Shown here: positions 35,658 through 44,881 of the stretch, one piece after another
Layout of the letters: every line of letters starts with the position of its first letter
Numbering within the stretch: the stretch's first letter is position 1
DNA from: Legionellaceae bacterium
Lineage (GTDB): Bacteria; Pseudomonadota; Gammaproteobacteria; Legionellales; Legionellaceae
NCBI GenBank assembly: GCA_029212505.1
Contig: JARGOS010000001.1
Location: 124,001 to 188,000, forward strand
Length of the DNA stretch: 64,000 nt
Direction of reading: 5' to 3'
The notes under the pieces: generated by a model
What the model saw: the letters and a program-made list of their open reading frames with translations, nothing else
What the model was told of the DNA's origin: nothing
Databases searched by the model: none
Program-made: the position numbers and the translations under genes

Positions 35658-36105
35658 GGCGTATGATGTTGCTGTGGGCTTGCTTGCACGGCGCGAGCAT
35701 AGCGCGCAGCAACTGCATCGAAAGTTAGCTCAGCGAGGGTTTGATGAGTCGGCGATTGCAAGCGCGCTTGAAGATTGTCGACGCTTTAACTTACAAAGTG
35801 ATCTGCGGTTTGCTGAAGCCACGTGTAGGTCGCGTATTGCGCGAGGCTACGGTCCGGTGATGATCAAGCAGCTGCTTCAGTATGAAGGGGTTGCTCCAGA
35901 GATTATTGAGCAAGTTTTTGATGAAATTCATCAAACGATAGACTGGGTTGCTGAGGCTTCACATGTTTGGGTGAAAAAATTTCGTGCGTATAATCCCGAG
36001 GGTAAAGCACGACAAAAACAATGGCAATTTTTACGCTATCGAGGTTTTTCGGACGCGACGGTTCGTGCGGTTTTTCAAGTACTCGAGGCGGAGCGTCATC
36101 ATTAA
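35650..36105 (+). CDS. recX: RecA regulatory protein RecX
   Basis: A 151-residue all-helical RecX, which limits RecA filament growth. Three-helix repeats are visible, for example [21 protein letters not shown] and [29 protein letters not shown], and the C-terminal [20 protein letters not shown]. The start overlapping the recA stop is chosen because upstream residues merely read recA out of frame. Confidence 0.93.
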   Translation: MREAYDVAVGLLARREHSAQQLHRKLAQRGFDESAIASALEDCRRFNLQSDLRFAEATCRSRIARGYGPVMIKQLLQYEGVAPEIIEQVFDEIHQTIDWVAEASHVWVKKFRAYNPEGKARQKQWQFLRYRGFSDATVRAVFQVLEAERHH

Positions 36106-36138
36106 GTCTTATTTTAAGTATTATTTTTAGGTATGATA

Positions 36139-38742
36139 ATGAACAGTGCAGCAATACGACAGGCTTTTTTAGATTATTTTAAACAACATCAACATGAAGA
36201 AGTGCCGTCGGCCTCGTTGATTCCAGAAAACGATCCGACGCTTTTGTTTGTCAATGCCGGCATGGTGCCGTTTAAGAATACTTTTTTAGGACTTGAAGCG
36301 CGTCCGTATTCGCGTGCGGTCAGTGTGCAGCGTTGTGTTCGCGCGGGTGGTAAACATAATGATTTGGATCAAGTGGGTTATACCGCGCGTCATCATACGT
36401 TATTTGAAATGCTGGGTAATTTTAGTTTTGGTGATTATTTTAAGCGCGAAGCAATTCATTATGCCTGGGATTTTTTAACGAAGATCTTAAAGCTTCCAGA
36501 AGAGCGTTTGTGGATCACGGTTTATGAGAAAGATGATGAAGCGGCCGAAATCTGGCATCAAGAAATTGGTGTATCTCCGGCTCGTTTTTCACGTTGTGGT
36601 GATGATGATAATTTTTGGTCGATGGGTGACACAGGCCCATGTGGACCGTGTACCGAAATTTTTTATGATCATGGTCCAGAAGTCGCCGGTGGCCCACCCG
36701 GCTCACCGGATGCGGAAGGTGATCGCTACGTTGAAATCTGGAATTTGGTGTTTATGCAATACAACCGTGATGCTGATGGTGTGTTGCATGCGCTTGAAAA
36801 ACCGTCGATTGATACCGGCATGGGGCTTGAGCGCCTCGCTGCGGTGATGCAACATGTGCATAGTAATTATGATACGGATACGTTCAAATTTTTAAAGCAA
36901 GCGATTCAAGCGCTGTCATCATCAAAAAATCCAATTCCGCTTGAACACACATCGTTAAACGTGATTGCCGATCATATTCGCGCCATGGCCTTTTTGATGG
37001 TTGATGGCGTGACGCCAAGCAACGAAGGCCGAGGCTATGTGTTGCGGCGTATTATTCGTCGCGCCGTGCGTCATGGGCATCGCTTAGAATTGCCGATGCC
37101 TTTTTTAACGCATGTGATGGATGCTTTAGTTGAGCAGATGGGCGCTGCATACCCTGTGCTTGCTGAACAGGCGAGCATGATTAAAAAAATCTTGTTGCAA
37201 GAAGAGGCGCAGTTTGCAAAAACGTTGGATCACGGCTTGAAGTTATTACAAGAAGCGGTGCCTCATATTGCGAATCAAACCCTTTCGGGTGATGTGGCGT
37301 TTAAACTTTATGATACGTATGGTTTTCCGTTAGATTTAACGCAAGATATTTTGCGAGAGCAGGGCATTCAAGTTGATCTTTCAGGTTTTGAGGCCTGCAT
37401 GAAACGACAACGTGAATTATCACAATCGGCGAGTAGTTTTCGCGTAGATTATAACGAGATGGTGCCGTTTACCGATGTTTCGGTATTTGAAGGTTATACC
37501 CAAAATACACACGAAAGCACCGTGCTTGCTTTACGTGCCGAGGGTCACGTGGTTGAGTGTATTACCGCCGGCACACGCGCATCGGTGGTCTTACAAGCAA
37601 CACCGTTTTATGCTGAGAGTGGCGGTCAAGTGGGCGATCAAGGCGAATTGCGTGGTTTATTATCAGATGATGTGCTCTTTCGTGTGGACAATACGCAACG
37701 CGTGGGGCAGGCGATTGTTCATGAAGGTGAGCTTGTCCGAGGTGAGCTTAAGCTTCACGATACGGTTATTGCCGACATTAATCACACGCGCCGCGAGGCC
37801 ATACGCTTAAATCATACAGCGACGCATTTATTGCATGCGGCGTTAAGGCAGATTTTGGGTGAGAGCGTGTCACAAAAAGGCTCGCTGGTGGACGCGGAGC
37901 GTGCACGGTTTGATTTTTCTTACGATACGGCGTTAACGCCTGCACAATTAGCCGAAGTCGAAGCGCGTGTGAATATCGAAATTCGTAAAAATGCCGACGT
38001 TGATACCCGTGTGATGTCGATGGATGATGCGATAGAAGACGGCGCTGTCGCGCTGTTTGGTGAAAAGTACGATGATGATGTGCGTGTACTGACCATGGGT
38101 GATTTTTCAAAAGAGTTATGCGGCGGCACGCATGCACGTCGTACGGGCGATCTAGGTTTATTTAAAATTACGGCTGAATACGGTGTTGCACGTGGCGTGC
38201 GTCGTGTAGATTTTATTACCGGCTCGTATGCCCTTGATTGGATGAATCAGCAACTCGAGCATTTAAGTCACATGGCAAGCTTGTTAAAAACCACGCCAGA
38301 TGAAGCACCCAAAAAATTGCAACAAGCCTTGGATGACGCAAAACAGCAAACACGAGCATTGAATAACTTAAAACAGCAAGCCGCCGCTGATTCAGGACGT
38401 GCTTTATTGGCTGAATTGAAGCAGATTCAAGGCGTGGATGTCTTGATTAAACGACTGGATGGTGTGAGTCCAGCTGATTTACGAAGCATGCTTGAGCAAC
38501 TTAAATCAAGCAAACCTGAGGCTGTGCTTGTCTTAATAGGTGTATTGCAAGATAAAATGCATGTGATTGCCAGCGTAAGTAAGCCTTTGCTTGAAAAAGG
38601 CCTGCCTAAAGCGGGTGTGTTTGTCAAAGCCTTGTGTGGTCGTGGCGGTGGTCGTGATGATGTGGCTCAAGGCGGCGGTCCGGTTTCTGATGATTTGGAT
38701 GCACGCATGCAGCAAGTGCTTGGGTTGATTGAAGGCGTGTAA
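36139..38742 (+). CDS. alaS: Alanyl-tRNA synthetase
   Basis: An 867-residue class II synthetase. The catalytic domain begins IRQAFLDYFKQHQHEEVPSASLIP and contains GRGYVLRRIIRRAVRHG; the editing domain has HTATHLLHAALRQ and CGGTHARRTGDLG (zinc ligands), and the C-terminal domain ends with GRGGGRDDVAQGGG. ATG 36139 is favoured over 36133 by spacing from AGG. recA-recX-alaS is the usual gammaproteobacterial order. Confidence 0.96.
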   Translation: MNSAAIRQAFLDYFKQHQHEEVPSASLIPENDPTLLFVNAGMVPFKNTFLGLEARPYSRAVSVQRCVRAGGKHNDLDQVGYTARHHTLFEMLGNFSFGDYFKREAIHYAWDFLTKILKLPEERLWITVYEKDDEAAEIWHQEIGVSPARFSRCGDDDNFWSMGDTGPCGPCTEIFYDHGPEVAGGPPGSPDAEGDRYVEIWNLVFMQYNRDADGVLHALEKPSIDTGMGLERLAAVMQHVHSNYDTDTFKFLKQAIQALSSSKNPIPLEHTSLNVIADHIRAMAFLMVDGVTPSNEGRGYVLRRIIRRAVRHGHRLELPMPFLTHVMDALVEQMGAAYPVLAEQASMIKKILLQEEAQFAKTLDHGLKLLQEAVPHIANQTLSGDVAFKLYDTYGFPLDLTQDILREQGIQVDLSGFEACMKRQRELSQSASSFRVDYNEMVPFTDVSVFEGYTQNTHESTVLALRAEGHVVECITAGTRASVVLQATPFYAESGGQVGDQGELRGLLSDDVLFRVDNTQRVGQAIVHEGELVRGELKLHDTVIADINHTRREAIRLNHTATHLLHAALRQILGESVSQKGSLVDAERARFDFSYDTALTPAQLAEVEARVNIEIRKNADVDTRVMSMDDAIEDGAVALFGEKYDDDVRVLTMGDFSKELCGGTHARRTGDLGLFKITAEYGVARGVRRVDFITGSYALDWMNQQLEHLSHMASLLKTTPDEAPKKLQQALDDAKQQTRALNNLKQQAAADSGRALLAELKQIQGVDVLIKRLDGVSPADLRSMLEQLKSSKPEAVLVLIGVLQDKMHVIASVSKPLLEKGLPKAGVFVKALCGRGGGRDDVAQGGGPVSDDLDARMQQVLGLIEGV

Positions 38743-38750
38743 GCACGCCC

Positions 38751-41042
38751 TTAATCATCTTTGTTCCAAGGCGGATTGTCTTGATCAAATTTAATATGCA
38801 CGTCTTGTTGTGGAAAGGCGATGGAAATATTATTTTTTCGAAAAGCTTCGTCAATGGCTAAATTTAACTCGCTGGTAACCACATATTTACCGTTGACGTC
38901 TTTAATCAAACACCATAATTCAAATAACAAAGCACTGTCACCAAATGAACGAAATAATACCAAGGGTTTGTTCGATGGCGTTCTCACAACTTCAGGGTTG
39001 GCGAGAGCGACATCCATGAGTACTTTACAGACCTTAGCTGTATCACTGCCATAAGCTACGCCAATGGGGCAGTTGACCCTCCAATATTTGTCAGAAAACA
39101 TATAGTTCGTCACGTGGTGGGTAATTAAATTAGAGTTAGGAATAATAATATCTTCTTTGGATGGTGTCATGATTTGTGTTGAACGAATACTCACCTTCTT
39201 AACAAAACCTTCAATATCATCAATCTTAATTCTATCTCCGGGTTTTATGGGCTGTTCGATTAAAAGAATAAGACCCGATAAAAAATTATTAACAATGGAT
39301 TGCAAGCCTAAACCTATACCTACAGATAGCGCTCCGGCGATGATGGCAAGACTCGTGAAATTAAAACCGGCTAACAACAAACCAAAAATGATGGCAATAG
39401 CAATGCCAACATACATAATGATGGATGCTAGTGCGACTTGCTTTTCTTCGGCTTCTTCAAACTGCTGGTTTCGACTGATGTTAGCTGCAATATAGCGCGA
39501 AAAAAGCGATAATAAACAAAAGACGAACAACCCAATCAGCCACTGGGCCGGAACAATCATCATGCCTCCGGCTTTAAATCCATAATAAAATTTATCTAGA
39601 AAATTATCTAAAAAATAGCTGGCTTCGCCGATTAAGTGGGCAAACAAAAACGTCATGCTCACGATCACAATGATTTGACCGATGAGTTTAAGTAAAATAA
39701 ATTCAATCAGCGGCTTCTTTTTCGAGTAACCCAATAATTTTTTTAAATAAGTGTGCGTATGTTTTTTATTGTTGAGCATGCCGTACGCTTTGCCTATGCA
39801 TAAAAATAATAATGTGCCCAAAGTGCTTGTCAGCAAAAAGGAAAACAAAACGTAAGACGTTGTGACTGCTAAAACAGCATAACCAAGAAAATCAAGCATC
39901 AACAAACAAACAACAATCAAACCTAAAATTTTATAAACTAAGGTGCTATGAATATATTTTTCAAGTCGTTGAGCATTCGATTGATAGAATGATACTGTAA
40001 AATAAACCAGGGTTATCCATGAGGTGATGACTACAGCCTCTTTGAATAATTGTATTAAATTTTGAGAAGTAGCAAAAAGTGATAATAAGTCCAAGCCAAT
40101 GATATGGACAAAATAAAGGGTAGAAATCACAAGGCCTAATTTTTTTAACACTGCCAGGTCGAAATTTTTCCAAACCAGTTTTCCGGAAAACCATTTCATA
40201 TCAAAAATAAACCGGTAGATGAACACAAACGTCAAATACATCAACGCAGTGAGCACGGCATGTTGAAAAGTAATATTATTTTCAGCTTCGCTGAAGGGAT
40301 TGATTGTTAAGACTAACAGCGTCGAAAAGCATAAAATAAAAAAAACGAGTCCGATATTTAATATCAATTGCAAGATGCTTGTTCGATATTTTTGATGTAT
40401 AAGTGGTTTTAATCGCCAACTAAACAAGAGAGCAAAGAACAAAAGAACGGCTGCATATAACAAGTAATCAACCCAATGTTCAAACGACGCGACGTTTAAT
40501 GTTGGGCGTGTCATGTTTGCTAAATCAGTGGGTAGCTGATTTAGCTTGGTGATGAGATGCTTGCCCTGTGAGAACGTCATCTTTTTTTGCGTTGATAAAA
40601 GCGTATCACGATAAGCCTGGATGGCCTCACCTGAACGGATGAAAAATAATCGACAATTGGCTTGGGTTTGCTTTAACTCGGCATATTTTTTCTCTAAGTA
40701 TTTGGTATCCACATTGGTCAGTATTTTTTTGCCTGCAGCGGCACCGGTGATGGTTTGAATCTGAAGATTGATGGCCTTAATTTCATCGTCAGTTTTTTGA
40801 ACGCAAGCATCGGCTTCGCTAGCGAGTATGCTTAAACGCTCGATGGCTTGGCTCAATGTTTGAATATGGATGTTTTTGGTTGCTAATTGTAATGAAATTT
40901 CATCAAACTGTTGATTTGCGTTGTTTACGTCAAAAAGATTTTGGGTTGAATCATCCGCCCCATTAGCAGCGCTTGCCATGGTGGGGGCGAATAATAAAAA
41001 TAAAATGCTTAAAAATACACGCAATCGTTTTTGCATCATCAT
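38751..41042 (-). CDS. Large MscS-family mechanosensitive channel
   Basis: A 763-residue protein with a signal peptide (ends TMASAAN), a periplasmic helical domain (to about residue 190), around ten predicted membrane spans and a C-terminal MscS pore/beta domain (SVGIGLGLQSIVNNFLSGLILLIEQPIKPGDRIKIDD). This resembles MscK/MscM-type large channels, which release solutes on osmotic downshock, though it is shorter than Escherichia coli MscK (1120). Convergent with alaS, 8 bases apart. Confidence 0.88.
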   Translation of the reverse strand: MMMQKRLRVFLSILFLLFAPTMASAANGADDSTQNLFDVNNANQQFDEISLQLATKNIHIQTLSQAIERLSILASEADACVQKTDDEIKAINLQIQTITGAAAGKKILTNVDTKYLEKKYAELKQTQANCRLFFIRSGEAIQAYRDTLLSTQKKMTFSQGKHLITKLNQLPTDLANMTRPTLNVASFEHWVDYLLYAAVLLFFALLFSWRLKPLIHQKYRTSILQLILNIGLVFFILCFSTLLVLTINPFSEAENNITFQHAVLTALMYLTFVFIYRFIFDMKWFSGKLVWKNFDLAVLKKLGLVISTLYFVHIIGLDLLSLFATSQNLIQLFKEAVVITSWITLVYFTVSFYQSNAQRLEKYIHSTLVYKILGLIVVCLLMLDFLGYAVLAVTTSYVLFSFLLTSTLGTLLFLCIGKAYGMLNNKKHTHTYLKKLLGYSKKKPLIEFILLKLIGQIIVIVSMTFLFAHLIGEASYFLDNFLDKFYYGFKAGGMMIVPAQWLIGLFVFCLLSLFSRYIAANISRNQQFEEAEEKQVALASIIMYVGIAIAIIFGLLLAGFNFTSLAIIAGALSVGIGLGLQSIVNNFLSGLILLIEQPIKPGDRIKIDDIEGFVKKVSIRSTQIMTPSKEDIIIPNSNLITHHVTNYMFSDKYWRVNCPIGVAYGSDTAKVCKVLMDVALANPEVVRTPSNKPLVLFRSFGDSALLFELWCLIKDVNGKYVVTSELNLAIDEAFRKNNISIAFPQQDVHIKFDQDNPPWNKDD

Positions 41043-41076
41043 AAAGTCCCTTTTTTAGCAACTACTCGTGCCCAGC

Positions 41077-41146
41077 CTACGCCCTGCGGCTTGACCGCAG
41101 GGTCCATGAGCTTGCTGGATGCCGCGGACAAGCCGCGGCACGTAGG
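41077..41146. repeat. Second copy of the two-hairpin palindromic element
   Basis: Two perfect hairpins with 8-bp stems and 5-base loops at 41082-41102 (CCCTGCGG stem) and 41120-41140 (TGCCGCGG stem, loop ACAAG), bracketed by CCTACG/CGTAGG. Architecture and second loop match the element at 15017-15132 although stem sequences differ. Confidence 0.7.
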
Positions 41147-41194
41147 GTTCGTGCAGATACCTTTTTTATGATTATAGCAGTAAACTTAATTATT

Positions 41195-42124
41195 TTATTT
41201 TTTGATTATCGCAAATTCTTGCTTTAATGCATCATCCAGCTTGGGATATTTAAAAGCATACCCAGCTTCAGTCAAACGTGTAGGCAGCACACGCTGGCCT
41301 TTGAGTAGTAAATAATCACCCATTTCACCGAATAAGAGTTTGACGACAAAACTCGGCATGGTTAAAAACATAGGACGGTGCATCGCTTTCGCAAGCGTGC
41401 GAGCGAAGCTTGCTTGGCTGACGGGATGGGGAGAGGTGAGATTAAACGGGCCGGTCAATTCAGGATGTTCTAAAAGAAAAACAAGTCCGCCCACCACGTC
41501 ATCCACATGAACCCACGACAAGCATTGTTTTCCATCGCCCACAAGACTGCCTAATCCTAAGAAAAAGCTTGGGAAAAGTTTTTTTAGCATGCCTTGCTGT
41601 TTTTTTAAGACCACGCCAAATCGTGTTGTGGTGACAGGCATGCCAGAATCTATGGCGGGTTGCAGTGCTTCTTGCCATTTAACGCAAATCTCTGTAAGAA
41701 AATCAGTCGGGTTATTGGTGTTAATTTGAGTATGTTCATCGAACGAGGTCGTATCGTTATTTTCTTGAACACCATAAATACCGATGGCATTAGCACAAAT
41801 AAAATGAGGTTTTGCGCTTTGGCCGATGCACCAGTTGATGAGTTTTTCACTGGTATTAACACGTGAGGCAATGAGATTTTTTTTGACCGTATCGCTCCAG
41901 CGTGAGTTAGCAATATTTTCACCGCAAAGATTAATGATGGCATCATAGTCGTTGGCATTTAATGTATGAAGCTCAGCCCAATCATGGCAAGCTGCTATTT
42001 TAGAAAAGTGTTGAAGTACGTGTTGTTTATTACGTCCTAAAACCGTGATTTTATGGTTGACGTGTAAAGTGTTTACTAGCTCGTGCCCAATAAAGCCTGA
42101 AGCGCCCGCAATAAGAATATTCAT
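41195..42124 (-). CDS. TIGR01777-family NAD(P)-binding epimerase-like protein
   Basis: A 309-residue SDR-fold protein. N-terminal nucleotide-binding motif MNILIAGASGFIGHELVN, conserved NLCGENIANSRWSDTVKKNLIASRVNTSE and the C-terminal DUF1731 part (VLPTRLTEAGYAFKYPKLDDALKQ). Relatives include Escherichia coli YfcH and plant SulA-like GC1 proteins; substrate unknown. Confidence 0.9.
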   Translation of the reverse strand: MNILIAGASGFIGHELVNTLHVNHKITVLGRNKQHVLQHFSKIAACHDWAELHTLNANDYDAIINLCGENIANSRWSDTVKKNLIASRVNTSEKLINWCIGQSAKPHFICANAIGIYGVQENNDTTSFDEHTQINTNNPTDFLTEICVKWQEALQPAIDSGMPVTTTRFGVVLKKQQGMLKKLFPSFFLGLGSLVGDGKQCLSWVHVDDVVGGLVFLLEHPELTGPFNLTSPHPVSQASFARTLAKAMHRPMFLTMPSFVVKLLFGEMGDYLLLKGQRVLPTRLTEAGYAFKYPKLDDALKQEFAIIKK

Positions 42125-42217
42125 GAATACTTCCTTGGTGATTTTTCTGTGATCATATTAAGCCGATCTTTGATATCATGCAACGCTTCGCGAAGCTTTT
42201 AAGGTTTTCAAATGATC

Positions 42218-42973
42218 ATGGATGCACCACCCAAGTCACCAGAAACGTATGTAAAACATGCATATTACTCGGAGAAACTTGCTTATGATGGTCAATTGGA
42301 TGATCTTAAGCGCGGAATTATGATTGATAGGATCACGTTGCGCGGCACAGAACAAGATTTAGTGCCCAAACTATTAAACTTATACAACGAAACAGATAAC
42401 ACAGAAGTAAGATATAGAATCATCAGTGGGCTTATGTCTTATAATCAAACCATGTTAAGCAATCATGCCCATGCTCGAGATGAGGCATTATTAAGACAGT
42501 TTTTCTTTAGATTACTGCATGAAAAGGTAAGCCCAGCTTCTTCAAATGATGTTGCTCTTGGGTTTATTCAAACGCATTCAATTGATCAAATTATGGAAAA
42601 TCTTGATGCAATAGATGCTCAATTGAAGGTTTCGTCCCATCATGATTCCGTCATGACGAAATACATGCTTGTTCATGAATCAAAAGCATTACAAGATATT
42701 TATATTCAATCGATATTAGATGAATTACGTGAGGCGAGTAGCGTTGAATTAGATGATTATTTCTTTGGTCCATTGGCGATAGGATTTAATGCCAGCGGTA
42801 AAGCACTGTTGTCACCGGAAAATACAAAATTGATTATGGACTATCTCAATGAAGTTGATTTTAAATATACAACACATGGTATTAGCAAACATAGTCACAC
42901 CGATCCCAGTTATGGCATAACTTCGATGGATTATGAGCACTTGCGTAACGTTATCGAGAAAGTATTGCGTTAA
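42218..42973 (+). CDS. Unrecognised 251-residue hypothetical protein
   Basis: A soluble, mainly helical protein with no signal peptide or membrane span. Successive amphipathic helices (DRITLRGTEQDLVPKLLNLYNETDNTEVRYRIISGLMSY) look faintly HEAT-like. The C-terminal part is mixed and ends NVIEKVLR. No catalytic motif is evident. Start ATG 42218 or 42212. It opens the accessory stretch at 42-54 kb and could be an effector, but nothing beyond context supports that. Confidence 0.55.
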   Translation: MDAPPKSPETYVKHAYYSEKLAYDGQLDDLKRGIMIDRITLRGTEQDLVPKLLNLYNETDNTEVRYRIISGLMSYNQTMLSNHAHARDEALLRQFFFRLLHEKVSPASSNDVALGFIQTHSIDQIMENLDAIDAQLKVSSHHDSVMTKYMLVHESKALQDIYIQSILDELREASSVELDDYFFGPLAIGFNASGKALLSPENTKLIMDYLNEVDFKYTTHGISKHSHTDPSYGITSMDYEHLRNVIEKVLR

Positions 42974-42976
42974 GGC

Positions 42977-43077
42977 ATGCTCAATGATCAATGCTCAATA
43001 TGAAGAAAACATCAAGATGAGCATTTTATATTTACTTTTTTTTATGCTCATTATATAGTTTTATTTAAGTTGAGCAT
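42977..43077. promoter_or_regulatory. Five copies of an ATGCTCA/TGAGCAT heptamer ahead of the ATPase gene
   Basis: ATGCTCA at 42977 and 42991, TGAGCAT at 43018, ATGCTCA at 43044 and TGAGCAT at 43071. The last four form two inverted pairs spaced about 19-20 bases. This looks like a multi-site operator or recombination-associated repeat immediately 5' of the DUF234-type ATPase start. Confidence 0.55.
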
Positions 43078-43094
43078 AAGAAGGGGCGTTGGTT

Positions 43095-44519
43095 TTGCAA
43101 ATATTTATTGGCCGTGAGCGTGAATTAGCGCGTTTAGAGACCTTACATAAAAAACAAACACCTGGTTTAGTGGTGGTTAAAGGCAGGCGAAGAATTGGAA
43201 AAAGCCGGCTTATCGCTGAATTTGCATCAAAACATCCAAAAAATACGTTATGGAGTTTTGCGGGTCTTGCGCCGCAGGCCGGCATGAGTGCTCAAAGCCA
43301 ACGTGATCATTTTGCCAGGCAATTAGCAACGTGTCTCAATACACCGCCTTTTACATTTCAAGATTGGAGTGATGCTTTTGAGTATTTAAACCAGCATCTA
43401 AGCCCCGGTGATATTGTTTTATTTGATGAAATATCTTGGATGGGAGCTCACGATCCAAGTTTTATTCCTAAGCTTAAAGCGTGGTGGGATCAACAAACGA
43501 TATCTATGGTGATGGTTTTTTGTGGATCAGTTTCGACATGGATTGAAGAAAATATTTTAAAGAGCACGGCATTTTTTGGAAGAATTAATTTAAGCATAAC
43601 GTTAGAGCCACTCACAATACCTGAAAGTACAAGGCTTTTAAAAGCCTCGAAATTTCAAGGCTCTGCTTATGATATGTATAAAATTTTAAGCATTCTAGGC
43701 GGTATTCCTTGGTATTTGGAGCAAATTTCACCAGGACAAACAGCCGATGAATTGATTAAGCAGTTATGCTTTGAAAAAAATGGCTTATTGGTTTTAGAAT
43801 TTGAGCGTATTTTCCATGATTTGTTTCATGGAAAAGGCACAACGTATAAAAAAATTCTGGGTACTCTTAAAGACGGCATGAAAACACTCGCCGAAATACG
43901 TGAATCGATTGAGTTTGCACATAGCGGAACTCTCAGTAAACTTATGGAGCACTTGATCACAGCAGGATTTGTAAGCAAGCAAAATTTATGGTCGTTTAAA
44001 ACCACAAAATTACTTAAAAAAAGCCTATATCGTATCTCTGATCCTTATATGCGGTTTTACTTGAAATTAATCGAGCCCCATATGAATCAAATCAATTTAG
44101 GCGCTTTTCAAGACGCGCCATTATCAACATTACCTGGTTTTGATGCCCACATGGGGTTGCAACTCGAGCAGTTATTGTTACAAAACCGTACATTAATATT
44201 AAAAGCTCTGGGCATACCGGCCAGTGATGTTGTCTCTGATGGTCCTTATAGGCAATTTAAAACAGCCACACAACAAGGCTGTCAAATTGATTATCTGATA
44301 CAAACAGTAACCAAAAACTTATTTGTCTGTGAATTTAAATTTAAGCGTCAAGAGCTTGGCATGGCTATTATTGAGCACATGAAGGATAAAATTCAATCGT
44401 TAAAAGTGCCTAGAGGGTTTGCAAGTATACCTGTTTTGTTCCATATAGGGGGCGTTACATCACCTGTTTCTACAGAAGGCTATTTTTATCGCGTGATTGA
44501 TATCACAGATTTTTTATAA
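43095..44519 (+). CDS. AAA-type ATPase of the archaeal-ATPase/DUF234 family
   Basis: A 474-residue protein. N-terminal STAND-like ATPase: Walker A VVKGRRRIGKSRLIAEF, Walker B DIVLFDEISWMG, then a winged-helix region and a C-terminal DUF234 (PD-(D/E)XK-like) domain with FDAHMGLQLEQLLLQ, QIDYLIQ and CEFKFKR, where D and E-x-K could be nuclease-like residues. TTG 43095 is preferred as start because AAGGGGCG is 8 bases upstream; no ATG is available. The family is broad, often horizontally moved, function unknown. A remnant of a related gene lies at 49193-49249. Confidence 0.8.
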   Translation: MQIFIGRERELARLETLHKKQTPGLVVVKGRRRIGKSRLIAEFASKHPKNTLWSFAGLAPQAGMSAQSQRDHFARQLATCLNTPPFTFQDWSDAFEYLNQHLSPGDIVLFDEISWMGAHDPSFIPKLKAWWDQQTISMVMVFCGSVSTWIEENILKSTAFFGRINLSITLEPLTIPESTRLLKASKFQGSAYDMYKILSILGGIPWYLEQISPGQTADELIKQLCFEKNGLLVLEFERIFHDLFHGKGTTYKKILGTLKDGMKTLAEIRESIEFAHSGTLSKLMEHLITAGFVSKQNLWSFKTTKLLKKSLYRISDPYMRFYLKLIEPHMNQINLGAFQDAPLSTLPGFDAHMGLQLEQLLLQNRTLILKALGIPASDVVSDGPYRQFKTATQQGCQIDYLIQTVTKNLFVCEFKFKRQELGMAIIEHMKDKIQSLKVPRGFASIPVLFHIGGVTSPVSTEGYFYRVIDITDFL

Positions 44520-44881
44520 TCAAAATATGTGCTACAGTGTGCTTAGTATTCGTATGAATAGAATCTAATTTAGATTTAGGATGCATTAACGGTGAATTTT
44601 TCAATCGTGAACACAACATTATTTAATCAGGCTTGGCGCTGGCGTTAATCGCTTGCTCTATTAATTAATTGATTAATTGATTTTTTGTTGCTGTATAACG
44701 AATTGAGAATAACCACATGACCCCACGATATATTATTCGCATTAAGCTTAACGCTTTCATCTCACACCTCTTAGTATCTTTGCTCTGGAATTGGCCATTG
44801 GGCCTAATTTAATACGCTCGTTGTTTTTTTATCCAGTATCTATTTCCGCAATGATTTAATAATTATATAGAGGTGTTTCGT
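44520..44881 (+). promoter_or_regulatory. Leader region of the ABC importer operon
   Basis: A 362-base stretch without a full gene. It holds a candidate Trp-containing leader peptide (44592-44648), an AT-rich run of TTAATTAATTGATT repeats (about 44660-44685), a second small ORF (44717-44812, ending LLWNWPLGLI, also with two Trp codons) and an imperfect GGCC/GGCC hairpin near 44793 followed by a T-run at 44823-44829. The layout suggests transcription attenuation. Confidence 0.4.
44592..44648 (+). CDS. Candidate Trp leader peptide (18 residues, ends QAWRWR)
   Basis: GTG start with AGGA about 10 bases upstream, reading V-N-F-S-I-V-N-T-T-L-F-N-Q-A-W-R-W-R and stop. Two Trp codons two residues apart at the end resemble attenuator peptides that sense charged tRNA-Trp. 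Downstream is a PF04392-type ABC importer, a family that includes tryptophan transporters (TrpXYZ). Small and unverified. Confidence 0.45.
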   Translation: MNFSIVNTTLFNQAWRWR

